Numbered from the stretch's first letter, positions 1 through 7,923 are shown. The stretch is 64,000 bases of DNA from Paraburkholderia sp. Ac-20340 (GCF_017104965.1 NZ_JAAGPR010000007.1:124001-188000), one strand, 5' to 3'. Program-made: numbers and translations. The notes: generated by a model from the letters alone, not told the origin.

Positions 1-343
1 GAAGAATCGCGACCCCATAGATAAGACCTACGGTGAGCGCGAATAGGGTCTGCGAACCAGTGTTGACAATGTGCGCCATTTGACGAAATGCACTACCGTC
101 TTTAGCGACAACCGAAGCCTGCTGAAAATATATCCACTGAAGGAGCTTGGAACCTCCACCTACCGCTAATGCTGCCCCAGCGAACGGCGTAGTCCATAAC
201 CCTTTGAGCTTCGTGTACGTTGGCTTTCCTGCGCCAACGAAACCAAGTGGTCGCATATACAGCGGCGCAAAAGCAAGGAACAAATAAAGGACATACTTTG
301 AATTCTCGAATTCTTTAGATATGCCACCAACCGACAGTTTCAT
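1..343 (-). CDS. Partial integral membrane protein, unknown function
   Basis: An open frame without stops runs from an ATG at 343 off the left edge, giving the first 114 residues. Hydrophobic stretches near residues 18-31, 50-64 and 98-114 suggest at least three membrane segments, so this is probably an inner-membrane protein. I do not recognise the family. An in-frame stop lies 15 codons upstream, so 343 is the earliest ATG start; no convincing Shine-Dalgarno (SD) sequence precedes it. The lower GC resembles the next three genes and unlike the rest of the window. The C-terminus is missing, so function and true length cannot be judged. Confidence 0.5.
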   Translation of the reverse strand, partial: MKLSVGGISKEFENSKYVLYLFLAFAPLYMRPLGFVGAGKPTYTKLKGLWTTPFAGAALAVGGGSKLLQWIYFQQASVVAKDGSAFRQMAHIVNTGSQTLFALTVGLIYGVAIL

Positions 344-590
344 AGTTTTTGAGCTAGAACAACTTGCGCGTCTGCGCAGGCGATTTCAAGAAGATGTAAT
401 GCTGGCGCCCTCAAACGCGCCCTCGTTGCCCACTCAGTAACGGCAATTAGCCACTGGTCTTGAGGGCGACCTCTGTTTTTATGCAGTATGGATGAATCAC
501 TTTCGCTCGGACGCGCCACAGCGAGGCTGACACGGCGTGAGTGCTCGACAACGAGCCGAATAGAGAAACTCTTCTTCCAAAGGAACTGTG

Positions 591-1496
591 ATGACAATAA
601 AACTGCTTAATTCACAAAAGGAATTGGACGCTTGGTTGACGAAGCACGAATCGACGGGGTACCTGTTCACTCCGCGCGTTAGTCACCCTGCGAAGAGTCA
701 TGTTCATCTCGCTAATTGTTCGCACGCGCGCTGGAAATCTGGCCGCACAACTCGCCGATTTGGAGCAGTAACAGCGGAGGAACTGGTTAGCGATATGGGT
801 GTACGAGGCTTCCTTCCAATGCATGGTTATGCATCCGTCTGTCGTTTATGTGAGCAAAGGGAACCCGGCCTGAGCGAGCGAGTACATCGAGCGTGTGCGC
901 GCTGGCTTCAACCAGACAACAAGGAAGGTTTGGCAACCGTGATTTTGAGCACTGACGCGACCTCTGATGGTGAAGCCGTGCCTGAGTTCACGTCGGTACC
1001 GCGCACCCGCGATATCTTTAGACCGATTGCGGAGTTCGAGGGTGTGAAGTTACAGACGGTTGAAGCCAGCACCCGAATGGTCCATGTGGAGCACGGTGTC
1101 TTGACGAACTTGCTGGATGCGACAATCCGCAAGTACTTGCCTGAACACTGCGTAACTGAACAAAACGGCAACGTCGACATAGCTATCCGGCGCGATGGCA
1201 AAGTCCTCGCTATTTTTGAGTGCAAGTCGAACCCAGGCAACATCTCAGACGCGCTCTACAAGGGAATCGGGCAACTCTTCGTCTATCGCTGCCTCCTCAA
1301 GGTACCGCAAGCGAAGCTTGCCCTCGTTCTCCCGAATAAGCTCACCTCGGACAGGAAAACACACACTGAAATCATGGACGAGCTCGGCATCGAAGTTTTC
1401 TATGGTGACAGCGAGGGGAACTTCGAGTCGCCCAGAGGTTATTCACTCGGCGATTGGCTGGCAAACGTCGTGCTTGCGGGCACGGCCAAAGATTGA
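591..1496 (+). CDS. PD-(D/E)XK nuclease-like protein with N-terminal Cys/His cluster
   Basis: The 301-aa protein appears to have two parts. Residues about 38-90 carry a Cys-x-His pair (C43, H45) and a CxxC (C84, C87) that could bind zinc. Residues about 165-275 contain a restriction-endonuclease-like core: D196, then E210-x-K212 on the next strand, then Q228 in a helix (motif GIGQLFVYR). This is the D...ExK...Q order of Mrr/HsdR-like PD-(D/E)XK folds. Start 591 is preferred over the GTG at 588 because AAAGGA at 578-583 is better spaced. Base composition differs from the housekeeping genes downstream and it sits beside an XRE regulator, so a defence or mobile-element role is plausible but unproven. 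Specific function is not recognised. Confidence 0.7.
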   Translation: MTIKLLNSQKELDAWLTKHESTGYLFTPRVSHPAKSHVHLANCSHARWKSGRTTRRFGAVTAEELVSDMGVRGFLPMHGYASVCRLCEQREPGLSERVHRACARWLQPDNKEGLATVILSTDATSDGEAVPEFTSVPRTRDIFRPIAEFEGVKLQTVEASTRMVHVEHGVLTNLLDATIRKYLPEHCVTEQNGNVDIAIRRDGKVLAIFECKSNPGNISDALYKGIGQLFVYRCLLKVPQAKLALVLPNKLTSDRKTHTEIMDELGIEVFYGDSEGNFESPRGYSLGDWLANVVLAGTAKD

Positions 1497-1576
1497 TGTC
1501 AAATCGGCGGTTGTCCTCTAGCCGCTCGCGTGCATGCGCACGATTCGCGCGTTTCCGAAACCTAAGTCGCTGTAAC

Positions 1577-1607
1577 CTAAAATTTTAGTTGCGAGCTAAA
1601 ATTTTAG
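1577..1607. promoter_or_regulatory. Duplicated 12-bp palindrome, likely operator of the XRE gene
   Basis: The perfect palindrome CTAAAATTTTAG occurs twice, at 1577-1588 and 1596-1607, with starts 19 bp apart (about two helical turns). It lies 29-59 bp upstream of the XRE-family start at 1636. This is the arrangement expected for an autoregulatory operator binding two dimers side by side. The assignment to the downstream protein is inferred from proximity. Confidence 0.6.
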
Positions 1608-1635
1608 ATGACGCTTGCAAAGTCTTTAGCTAACA

Positions 1636-2094
1636 ATGAGCTCTATGCAGCCAATGACCTCGCGCGCCCTGTTTGCAGAAAGCGTCAATTTCCATCGGAA
1701 GCGCCTAGGCGCTACACAGGTGGAACTTAGCATCGCTGCCGGTCTCGGCAAGAACACCGTACCTAATCTAGAAACTAAGGCGTCAAATGTCCGCCTCGAC
1801 ACGGTCAACCGGCTTGCCGTCTCCTTAGGAGTCGACCCGTGCCTCTTGCTGTCCCGGCGGCAAGCCCAGCCGTCGGCTGGCTACAAGGAAAGGGACCTGG
1901 ACGCATCGCTCGCCACGAATCTTTGCAAATTTCGTGGACAGCTCGGTTTGAAACAGGTCGAGGTCGCAGAAGCAGCCGGCCTGCCTCGGAAATACGTTTA
2001 TAGGATTGAAAGCAGGAACGTTTCGATAACGTTGGACACGTTGGACGCGCTAGCCGGGGCAGTACAAGTCGAGGCCTGGCAGCTCCTCGCATGA
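1636..2094 (+). CDS. XRE-family regulator with two tandem HTH domains
   Basis: The 152-aa protein is made almost entirely of two Cro/CI-type helix-turn-helix units, residues about 13-73 and 94-151. Each has the usual helix 2-turn-helix 3 pattern (TQVELSIAAGLGKNTVPNLE and KQVEVAEAAGLPRKYVYRIE) followed by the 'LDTL..LA' helix 4. Such proteins normally act as transcriptional repressors. With two DNA-binding units on one chain it may bind the paired palindromes at 1577-1607, which would make it autoregulated. The first HTH is slightly degenerate (VPNLETKAS). The start at 1636 leaves a 139-bp gap after the nuclease-like gene. Confidence 0.75.
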   Translation: MSSMQPMTSRALFAESVNFHRKRLGATQVELSIAAGLGKNTVPNLETKASNVRLDTVNRLAVSLGVDPCLLLSRRQAQPSAGYKERDLDASLATNLCKFRGQLGLKQVEVAEAAGLPRKYVYRIESRNVSITLDTLDALAGAVQVEAWQLLA

Positions 2095-2137
2095 GGTTTG
2101 TCGCGCATTCCGTGAGGCCACTGTACCTACACCGTGG

Positions 2138-2611
2138 ATGTACGCTGAACACAACACCCCTAGCTTTCTGCACACCGCCCCGTCCACCTGCATCTGTGAG
2201 CAGTCGAGACTTGACCTGCTGTGCGCCTTGCTCGCCGATTCGTTATCAGACGTCGGCGTTGCTTCCAATGACCTCGGCATTGCCGACGAGAGTTATATGC
2301 GCTTGCGCCGCTCGCAGGACCGGCTGACGGTAGCTAGGGGCCTGCTCGCAAAGCAGGTGCGCATAGTGAGTTGCCCGCAAATGGGCGACATGCTGCGTGA
2401 GTCGATGGAGTCGCTAGCGATGCTGTGGCCACAGGAATATCCGGCAGGAGGGCTGGAATGGCTTCTGGTCGAGCGATGCTTGCAGGCTGACCGGTCGCCG
2501 GCCGCCTCGACAGCTCACGGCTGGTCCGCTATTGGGGAGCAGGTGGATTGCCGCCAGCAACTGGAGACAGTCGAGGAACCGAGACAAAAAATCGATACTC
2601 AATTCCGATAG
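2138..2611 (+). CDS. Hypothetical protein, possibly not expressed
   Basis: A 157-aa frame with no recognisable domain, signal peptide or membrane segment. It is soluble-looking, with a helical middle section (about residues 24-110) and a polar tail. It follows the XRE gene by 43 bp on the same strand and shares its lower-GC style. No clear SD sequence precedes the ATG, and an alternative frame starts at 2091. It is the best candidate for a gene in this stretch but could be a chance ORF. Confidence 0.3.
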   Translation: MYAEHNTPSFLHTAPSTCICEQSRLDLLCALLADSLSDVGVASNDLGIADESYMRLRRSQDRLTVARGLLAKQVRIVSCPQMGDMLRESMESLAMLWPQEYPAGGLEWLLVERCLQADRSPAASTAHGWSAIGEQVDCRQQLETVEEPRQKIDTQFR

Positions 2612-2656
2612 CAATTAGCTATTAATTTGTGCACCGCACAACGATTTCCCTCGTTT

Positions 2657-2712
2657 CTGCAGACTTTCTTGTCTCCGAACGTGGGATTTCTGCTTGCTGC
2701 AGACTTTGTTGT
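2657..2712. repeat. Direct repeat of 16 bp upstream of LysR gene
   Basis: CTGCAGACTTTCTTGT at 2657-2672 and CTGCAGACTTTGTTGT at 2697-2712 differ at one base and start 40 bp apart. They lie 114-169 bp upstream of the LysR-family start at 2826. They may be binding sites or a local duplication; function unknown. Confidence 0.5.
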
Positions 2713-2756
2713 GCGCTGATACCAATCCCCGCGCGGCTGTGCGCAGTTTCCCCAAT

Positions 2757-2771
2757 ATCGGAAATTCCGAT
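2757..2771. promoter_or_regulatory. 15-bp dyad upstream of LysR gene
   Basis: ATCGGAAATTCCGAT is a perfect inverted repeat with a single central base, 54 bp upstream of the start at 2826. The T-N11-A-like spacing and position fit a LysR-family autoregulatory site, though no target other than the gene itself is visible. Confidence 0.45.
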
Positions 2772-2825
2772 TCATGCACTAAGGTTTATCCCGTTTCGAC
2801 ATAGTCCTGCCTGCCCCGCCTTCCG

Positions 2826-3749
2826 ATGCACGACCTCGACCTGAACCTGATTCCCTACCTCGTGGCGATGGAGGAGACGCGCAACGTCAGCCGCGCGGCC
2901 GAGCGTCTGGGCGTGAGCCAGCCGCGTGTGAGCACCGCGCTGGGCAAGCTGCGCGAGTACTTCAATGATCCGCTTTTCGTGCGCACTTCGCGCGGTATGG
3001 AGCCCACTCCGCGCGCGCTTGGCCTGATTCCGGCGGCGCGCGATGCGCTGGTGCGGATCGAGAAAGGCATGCTCGAAGCGCAGGATTTCGATCCCGCCAC
3101 CAGCACGCACACGTTTTCGATTGCGCTATCGGATGTCGGCGAGATCGTGTTTTTGCCGCGTCTTGTGCAGATGTTCGCGAAGCGCGCGCCGCACGCGAAT
3201 CTGCGCTCGGTCTCGCTGCCGCCGAACCAGGTGGAACGCGGCCTGGAATCGGGCGACGTCGATCTGGCCGTCGGTTATTTCCCGGACCTGGGCGGCAATA
3301 ACTTCTTCCAGCAGCGCCTCTTCACGCACCGCTTCATCTGCCTGATGCGCAGCGACCATCCGCTCGCCGGCAAGACGATGACGATGGAACAGTTTCTCGG
3401 CCTCGGTCACGCGGTCGTGCGCGCCGAAGGCCGCAGCCAGGAAATACTCGAGCACTATCTGGAGAAGAACCGCCTGCGCCGCCGCGCGGTGCTGGAAACG
3501 CCGCACTTCATGAGTCTGCCGTTCATCCTCACGCGCACCGATCTGATTGCGACGGTGCCGCACGCGATCGGCTTCGCCTATGTTTCCGAGCACGCGTCGA
3601 TCACCCTGGTCGAGCCGCCGCTGCCCTTGCCGCGCTTCGATCTCAAGCAGCACTGGCATCGCAAGTATCACAACGCGCCGCGCGGCGAATGGCTGCGCAG
3701 CACGGTCGCCGAACTGTTCAACGATGCGATGGACGAATGGCCTAAATAA
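2826..3749 (+). CDS. LysR-family transcriptional regulator
   Basis: The 307-aa length is normal for the family. Residues about 6-65 form the winged HTH (NVSRAAERLGVSQPRVSTAL is the recognition region) and residues 90-300 the substrate-binding-like effector domain. The N-terminus 'LDLNLIPYLVAMEETRNVSRAA' is of the NodD/LinR-type subgroup. No divergent target gene is adjacent: the upstream region holds only repeats and the accessory genes. The ligand and regulon cannot be read from the sequence. Confidence 0.9.
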   Translation: MHDLDLNLIPYLVAMEETRNVSRAAERLGVSQPRVSTALGKLREYFNDPLFVRTSRGMEPTPRALGLIPAARDALVRIEKGMLEAQDFDPATSTHTFSIALSDVGEIVFLPRLVQMFAKRAPHANLRSVSLPPNQVERGLESGDVDLAVGYFPDLGGNNFFQQRLFTHRFICLMRSDHPLAGKTMTMEQFLGLGHAVVRAEGRSQEILEHYLEKNRLRRRAVLETPHFMSLPFILTRTDLIATVPHAIGFAYVSEHASITLVEPPLPLPRFDLKQHWHRKYHNAPRGEWLRSTVAELFNDAMDEWPK

Positions 3750-3862
3750 GGCGCGTTAAGGCGATCGCGCCGTGAAGCTGCGCGTGTGTGCGGGAATCGT
3801 GGAACAATGCGCCTTTCGTGGTCGACGTCGCAGCGGCGCGGCCACCTGACAGGAGCCGATGC

Positions 3863-4534
3863 ATGAGCGACGAAAAGAACGCCGAAAAAGCGAAGAAACG
3901 GAAGTCGAAGTCCACTGTTACGACGGCGCCCGCCAGCGTCGAGCGTCCCTCGCGCGCGCAGGCCGAAGACGCCGTGCGCGTGCTGCTGCGCTGGGCCGGC
4001 GACGATCCCTCGCGTGAAGGTCTGCTCGATACGCCCGCGCGCGTCGTGCGCTCCTACGAAGAATTTTTCGCGGGCTACGAGCACGATCCGCGCGAGATCC
4101 TCTCGCGCACCTTCTCCGAAGTCGATGGCTACGACGAAATGATCGTGCTGAAGGACATCCGCTTCGAAAGCTACTGCGAACACCATATGGTGCCGATCAT
4201 CGGCCGCGCGCACGTGGCCTATCTGCCCGAGCATCGCGTGGTGGGGATTTCGAAGCTCGCGCGCCTGGTCGACGCATTCGCCAAGCGTTTGCAGATCCAG
4301 GAAAAGATGACCGCGCAGATCGCCGATACGCTCAACGAAGTGCTTCAGCCCAAAGGCGTGGGCGTGATCCTCGAAGCGGCGCACCAGTGCATGTCCACGC
4401 GCGGCGTGCATAAGGCCGGCGTGACGATGGTGACCTCGCGCATGCTCGGCACCTTCCGCAGCGATCCTTCGACGCGCCGCGAATTCCTCTCCATCGTCGG
4501 CAATCCCGGCGTGATGAGTGTGCCGAATACGTGA
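3863..4534 (+). CDS. folE: GTP cyclohydrolase I
   Basis: The 223-aa protein converts GTP to 7,8-dihydroneopterin triphosphate, the first step of folate/tetrahydropterin synthesis. Type-I hallmarks are present: the zinc and active-site segment [43 protein letters not shown] and the Cys-containing HQCMSTRGV. The start is set by AGGAG at 3851-3855, 7 bases before the ATG; a longer upstream frame lacks an SD. The lysine-rich 30-residue N-terminal extension is typical of Burkholderia homologues. The gene appears to be monocistronic, ending at a hairpin. Functional assignment is very secure. Confidence 0.97.
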   Translation: MSDEKNAEKAKKRKSKSTVTTAPASVERPSRAQAEDAVRVLLRWAGDDPSREGLLDTPARVVRSYEEFFAGYEHDPREILSRTFSEVDGYDEMIVLKDIRFESYCEHHMVPIIGRAHVAYLPEHRVVGISKLARLVDAFAKRLQIQEKMTAQIADTLNEVLQPKGVGVILEAAHQCMSTRGVHKAGVTMVTSRMLGTFRSDPSTRREFLSIVGNPGVMSVPNT

Positions 4535-4555
4535 ACGCCGGCTGATTTTTCCGCG

Positions 4556-4574
4556 TTTTTCCGATCGGAAACTT
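4556..4574. repeat. Copy 1 of intergenic TTCCGATCGGAA palindrome
   Basis: TTTTTCCGATCGGAAACTT lies 21 bp after the folE stop. The 12-bp core is a perfect palindrome flanked by T-rich and CTT ends. Closely related copies occur at 53461-53482 and 56195-56215, and a degenerate one at 62233-62248, all between genes. Confidence 0.6.
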
Positions 4575-4581
4575 CAAGACA

Positions 4582-4615
4582 CGCGCGGGACTTCAAGACT
4601 GCAATGTCCCGCGCG
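4582..4615. terminator. Hairpin terminator candidate after folE
   Basis: A 10-bp perfect stem (4582-4591 with 4606-4615) with a 14-base loop lies between the convergent folE and epsC stops. It is GC-rich and is followed by only a short TTT, so it may work as a bidirectional or weak terminator. Confidence 0.5.
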
Positions 4616-4639
4616 ACCCTTTAAAACAAGGGGTTTTCT

Positions 4640-5563
4640 TCAGGGCGCTTCGTTGCCGCGCTCGATCTCGCGGATCTTGCCCTGGCGCACGCTGCTGCCT
4701 GCCGGCACGCTATGCGTGAGCCACACATTCCCGCCAATCACCGAACCGCGCCCGATCGTCACGCGCCCGAGAATGGTCGCGCCCGCGTAGATCACCACAT
4801 CGTCTTCGACAATCGGGTGACGCGCATTGCCCTTCACGAGCGTGCCGTCGAGATCGGCGGCGAAACTCTTCGCACCCAGCGTGACCGCCTGATAGACCCG
4901 CACGCGCTCGCCGATGATCGCCGTTTCGCCGATCACCACACCCGTACCGTGATCGATAAAGAAGCTCGAACCGATCTGCGCGCCTGGGTGAATGTCGATG
5001 CCGGTCGCCGAATGCGCGATCTCGTTGATGAAGCGCGCGAGCAAAGGCACGCCCAGACGATGCAGCGCATGCGCGAGCCGATGGTGCGTCATGGCCCAGA
5101 CGCCCGGATAGCAGAGCAGAATTTCGGTGATGTGCTGCGCAGCGGGGTCGCCCGTGAACGCGGCCTGAATATCGCTGACGAGCAACGCCCGAATGTCCGG
5201 CAGTTGATGGCCGAATTCGCGCGCCACTGCGAAGGCACGTGCACGCAGGACATCGTCGCCGGCTTCGGCGTTTTCGGGCAGGAAGCGCAGCGCGCGGCGG
5301 ATCTGCTCCGCCAGCAGGCGCAAGGTGCTTTCGAGCGTATGACCGACGTAGTAATCGACGCTTTCGTCGGTGAGATCGGGCGCGCCGTAGTGCGTGGGAA
5401 AGAGCGCGGCGCGCAGGCCCGCGACGATGTTGACCACGGCTTCGCGCGAAGGCAGTTCGCGGATACCCAGCGGATGGCGCGTGCGATGACGTTCTTCACG
5501 CGACGCGCGCAGATCGGCGACGATCTGTTCGAGGCCCCAGTCGGGGGAAGCGGCATTTGACAT
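4640..5563 (-). CDS. epsC: Serine O-acetyltransferase (EpsC/CysE family)
   Basis: The 307-aa enzyme transfers acetyl from acetyl-CoA to L-serine, giving O-acetylserine for cysteine synthesis. It has a helical N-terminal domain (about 1-170), then the left-handed beta-helix of hexapeptide repeats (about 185-295) with GIDIHPGAQIGSSFFIDHGTGVVIGE, AKNARHP-type loop (KGNARHPIVEDDVVIYAGA) and VIGGNVWLTHSVPAG. The catalytic His in 'IDHGTG' and Asp/His pair in the SAT signature are present. It is longer than the E. coli CysE (about 273 aa), as usual in Burkholderiales. It is convergent with folE and no cysK is adjacent, so complex formation would be with a distant partner. Confidence 0.92.
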   Translation of the reverse strand: MSNAASPDWGLEQIVADLRASREERHRTRHPLGIRELPSREAVVNIVAGLRAALFPTHYGAPDLTDESVDYYVGHTLESTLRLLAEQIRRALRFLPENAEAGDDVLRARAFAVAREFGHQLPDIRALLVSDIQAAFTGDPAAQHITEILLCYPGVWAMTHHRLAHALHRLGVPLLARFINEIAHSATGIDIHPGAQIGSSFFIDHGTGVVIGETAIIGERVRVYQAVTLGAKSFAADLDGTLVKGNARHPIVEDDVVIYAGATILGRVTIGRGSVIGGNVWLTHSVPAGSSVRQGKIREIERGNEAP

Positions 5564-5661
5564 GGTGACGCGGCGGCGGCGAAGGTGCGCCGTCCAGGAG
5601 TGAATCGACCCCAGAGGTTACCGCTTTTTGGGAGAGTTCGCCGAAGCGCCCTTTGGGCGGC

Positions 5662-5895
5662 TCAGAGCGTCACGCTGCTCGCATCGATCCAGCGCACGGC
5701 CCAGTCGCGCGCGTGGGCGATGGCGTCGGCTTCGTCGGAAAAGCGCAGTTCGGCGGGAAAGAAACGGTTGGCCACCAGTTCGCCGTCGCTCGAGCGCGAT
5801 ATCACCACGTAGGGTTGATAAGCGCCGTCGCCGGTGCGTGCCGGTGCGCAATTGAGCAAATAGCCGCGATGCGTGAATGCAGCGTCGAAGTGCAT
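5662..5895 (-). CDS. Small conserved-looking protein, unknown function
   Basis: A 77-aa protein starting MHFDAAFTHRGYLLNC. The start at 5895 is chosen because GGACGAGAC lies just upstream and the extra N-terminal residues of the longer frame are low-complexity. The pattern (an exposed beta-rich start, then AELRFSDEADAIAHARDWAVRWID, a likely amphipathic helix ending the chain) resembles small single-domain proteins common in Burkholderia genomes, but I cannot name the family. No signal peptide. It lies between epsC and an unrelated divergent gene. Confidence 0.6.
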   Translation of the reverse strand: MHFDAAFTHRGYLLNCAPARTGDGAYQPYVVISRSSDGELVANRFFPAELRFSDEADAIAHARDWAVRWIDASSVTL

Positions 5896-6221
5896 GTGTC
5901 TCGTCCGCCCCTGCTTGCCTTGTCCGTTTTTGTAGGCGCGTGCAGGATCGTGCGGCAAAGCCACAGCGCGGCCCTTCGTTCGGGCCGTCTATCTAAAGCG
6001 CGCCAACTCGTTGAAAGAGGATCATACTCCCAGAAAATAAGGCGATCCAACGAAAAAAAACCGCGGCGGCTGGAAGCGTTTTCCTGGCGGCCGGGCTTGC
6101 TTTTCCGCCGGATATTGGGTTCGCAGCGGGTTTATGGCGGCGGCTCCGGAACGCCTCTTGCGCGACGTCGGCAATGAGGCTTTAACAGACACTTCTGCGT
6201 CTTTTCATGGAGGACGAAACC

Positions 6222-6674
6222 ATGGCTCCTTCCGATGGCACCCGCCGCCCAGCCGACATGCCCGCCCCGACGGTCCGCCCGCATAGCGCCGAGTCGCATA
6301 ACGACCGCACTCACGACAGCACCGTCGACACCGACGGCAAGAACCGCGAAGCCGCCCGGCTCGCGGGCGCCGGCGCGATCGGCCCGGACGAAGTGACCAC
6401 GAGCAACGCATCGCTCGACGACAGCGTGCCCGAAAGCGGCGACGGCCTGGCCGGTTTCGACAGCCGCGGCCTCGCGCATCGCATGCCATTTTTCCCGCAG
6501 GCCGATTTCGAAGCCGTGGATCTGGGCATGAGCGCGCCAGCCACGCGCGAAGCATCCGAAGATCAATTTGCGGGCTCCAGCGACGTTCCACAGCGTCGCA
6601 GCCCAGGCCGCCTGCACTTCGCGATCAATCATCTGCGCCCGTCCCGCATCTTCGAACTGCATCGCAAGAATTGA
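6222..6674 (+). CDS. Hypothetical polar, probably disordered protein
   Basis: The 150-aa protein begins MAPSDGTRRPADMPAP. GGAGGA at 6208-6213 decides the start at 6222 rather than the ATG at 6207. The first 90 residues are rich in Asp, Ser, Thr, Ala and Arg with no hydrophobic core. The segment 'GLAHRMPFFPQADFEAVDLGM' is the only part that looks ordered. No domain is recognised. A longer antisense frame exists but has no SD. A strong hairpin follows the stop. Confidence 0.55.
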   Translation: MAPSDGTRRPADMPAPTVRPHSAESHNDRTHDSTVDTDGKNREAARLAGAGAIGPDEVTTSNASLDDSVPESGDGLAGFDSRGLAHRMPFFPQADFEAVDLGMSAPATREASEDQFAGSSDVPQRRSPGRLHFAINHLRPSRIFELHRKN

Positions 6675-6704
6675 TGCGCCGCCGCAGCGCCGAGATTCGC
6701 GCCG

Positions 6705-6735
6705 CCCGCATGACGACGCCATTTCGTCATGCGGG
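6705..6735 (+). terminator. 12-bp stem terminator after the 6222 gene
   Basis: CCCGCATGACGA (6705-6716) pairs perfectly with 6724-6735 across a 7-base loop, and a TTTTT follows nine bases later (6745-6749). It begins 30 bp after the stop at 6674. Confidence 0.6.
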
Positions 6736-6793
6736 TCTGTCGCATTTTTCACAGATTGGCGCGAATCGCCAAAAAGTTATGCGTTTTGAATAA

Positions 6794-6832
6794 AAAAATC
6801 GCCGCTGCACAAAAATGCATTCGGCGATTTTT
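6794..6832. terminator. A/T-flanked hairpin, bidirectional terminator candidate
   Basis: AAAAATCGCCG (6794-6804) pairs perfectly with CGGCGATTTTT (6822-6832). The A-run on one side and T-run on the other are what an intrinsic terminator active in both directions looks like, although the loop (17 bases) is long. Confidence 0.5.
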
Positions 6833-7179
6833 GATGTCCGCGCAATTTAGCCAATTTGGGTTGCCGCGATTATTGCCAAATACGATTTAGCGATTTACGA
6901 AATCGGCAATGAAAGCGGAAATGCAATTCCGCCGCGTTTCGTTACTCGCGATTCCCGACCGCCCGGACGGGCTAAAACCGGCACTTTTGTTCAGCAACGG
7001 CCTGAAACCCGCCTGGGATTTTCCCGAAAGAAGGGGGAAATCCCTGGCGTAAAGCCTGAAGCCCTGCGGGATAAAGACGATCATTGCAGAATTTAGTGAT
7101 AAATTGTTACATCATAAGAAGCGAGGCTAGCGAGGGCAGCAGCTCGCCCGTGTGACGCCTGCGGTCTGGCCCACCGCCG

Positions 7180-7923
7180 ATGGAGAGTCTTGACGTGCCT
7201 CTACATTTCATTGAGCAGATGTCATCCGTACTGGATGCGCCCGAGGATTCGGCGTGGTTCGACGCGGTGTCTCAGCTCGCCAGTTCGTGGGGTTTCGGCC
7301 AGGTCATGCTGGCGATCCTGCCGCGTCCAGGTATGCGGCTCGAAGACGCGTTCATCCGGACGAACTATTCGAACGCCTGGCGACAAAGCTATAGCGACCA
7401 CAACATGGCGTATTTCGATCCGACCGTCACGCATTGCGCGACGCGATCGTCGCCGCTGATCTGGTCGCCGGAACTGTTCGCCACCGAGCAGCAGCAATCG
7501 ATGTATGAAGAAGCGCGCTCGCATGGCTTGCGCGCCGGCATTACCCTGCCGATCCATGGCCCGCGCCAGGAGGCGGGCATGCTGTGTTTCGTCAATGACG
7601 CGAGCCCATCGGACTCGTTCTGGCAGGACGTCAATCGTGCGCTGCCGAATCTGGTGCTGCTGCGGGATCTGGTGCTCGACACCAGTCAGCGACATCTGAA
7701 CGACCACGCCCAGTCGCTGATCCCGAAACTCACGCCGCGCGAAAAGGAATGCCTCAAGTGGACTGCGCTCGGCAAGTCCACCTGGGAAATTTCGCACATT
7801 CTCAACTGCTCCGAAGCAGTCGTGAACTTCCACATGAAAAATATTCGAGGGAAGTTCGGCGTGAATTCACGGCGGGCGGCCGCCGTGATTGCTACCCAGA
7901 TGGGTCTTATTGACCCGGGCTAA
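7180..7923 (+). CDS. braR: LuxR-family quorum-sensing regulator (BraR-like)
   Basis: The 247-aa protein binds an acyl-homoserine lactone and activates transcription. Its autoinducer domain (about 15-170) carries the canonical pocket residues W67, Y71, D80-P81, W95 and G120. Its C-terminal LuxR HTH (184-243) shows LTPREKECLKW...EISHILNCSEAVVNFHMKNI. The ATG at 7180 has no SD; a GTG at 7195 is preceded by GGAGA and may be the true start, giving 242 aa, nearer the usual length. Its 3' end overlaps the convergent rsaL gene by 17 bp. The luxR - rsaL - luxI order is that of the Bra system of Paraburkholderia (established for that genus; identity here inferred). Confidence 0.9.
   Translation: MESLDVPLHFIEQMSSVLDAPEDSAWFDAVSQLASSWGFGQVMLAILPRPGMRLEDAFIRTNYSNAWRQSYSDHNMAYFDPTVTHCATRSSPLIWSPELFATEQQQSMYEEARSHGLRAGITLPIHGPRQEAGMLCFVNDASPSDSFWQDVNRALPNLVLLRDLVLDTSQRHLNDHAQSLIPKLTPREKECLKWTALGKSTWEISHILNCSEAVVNFHMKNIRGKFGVNSRRAAAVIATQMGLIDPG

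Larger units (their letters stand above)
6675..7179. other. 505-bp gene-free, hairpin-rich spacer before luxR
   Basis: No credible CDS. AT-richer than its surroundings, it holds two terminator-like hairpins (6705-6735 and 6794-6832) and further dyads: CGATTT-acg-AAATCG near 6890-6904, and GGGATTTTCCC (7015-7025) facing GGGGGAAATCCC (7033-7044). It could contain the luxR promoter and 5' leader or a small RNA; nothing specific can be named. Confidence 0.5.

Noticed and set aside
340..597. 85-aa minus-strand ORF whose stop overlaps the membrane-protein start by 4 bp (ATGA)
   Set aside because: The overlap hints at coupling, but the ORF has no SD, no recognisable domain and its start overlaps the divergent nuclease-like gene; probably chance.
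6132..6752. 206-aa minus-strand ORF over the 6222 gene
   Set aside because: The plus-strand gene has a clear GGAGGA SD and a terminator after its stop; the antisense frame is Arg/Ala-rich with no SD.
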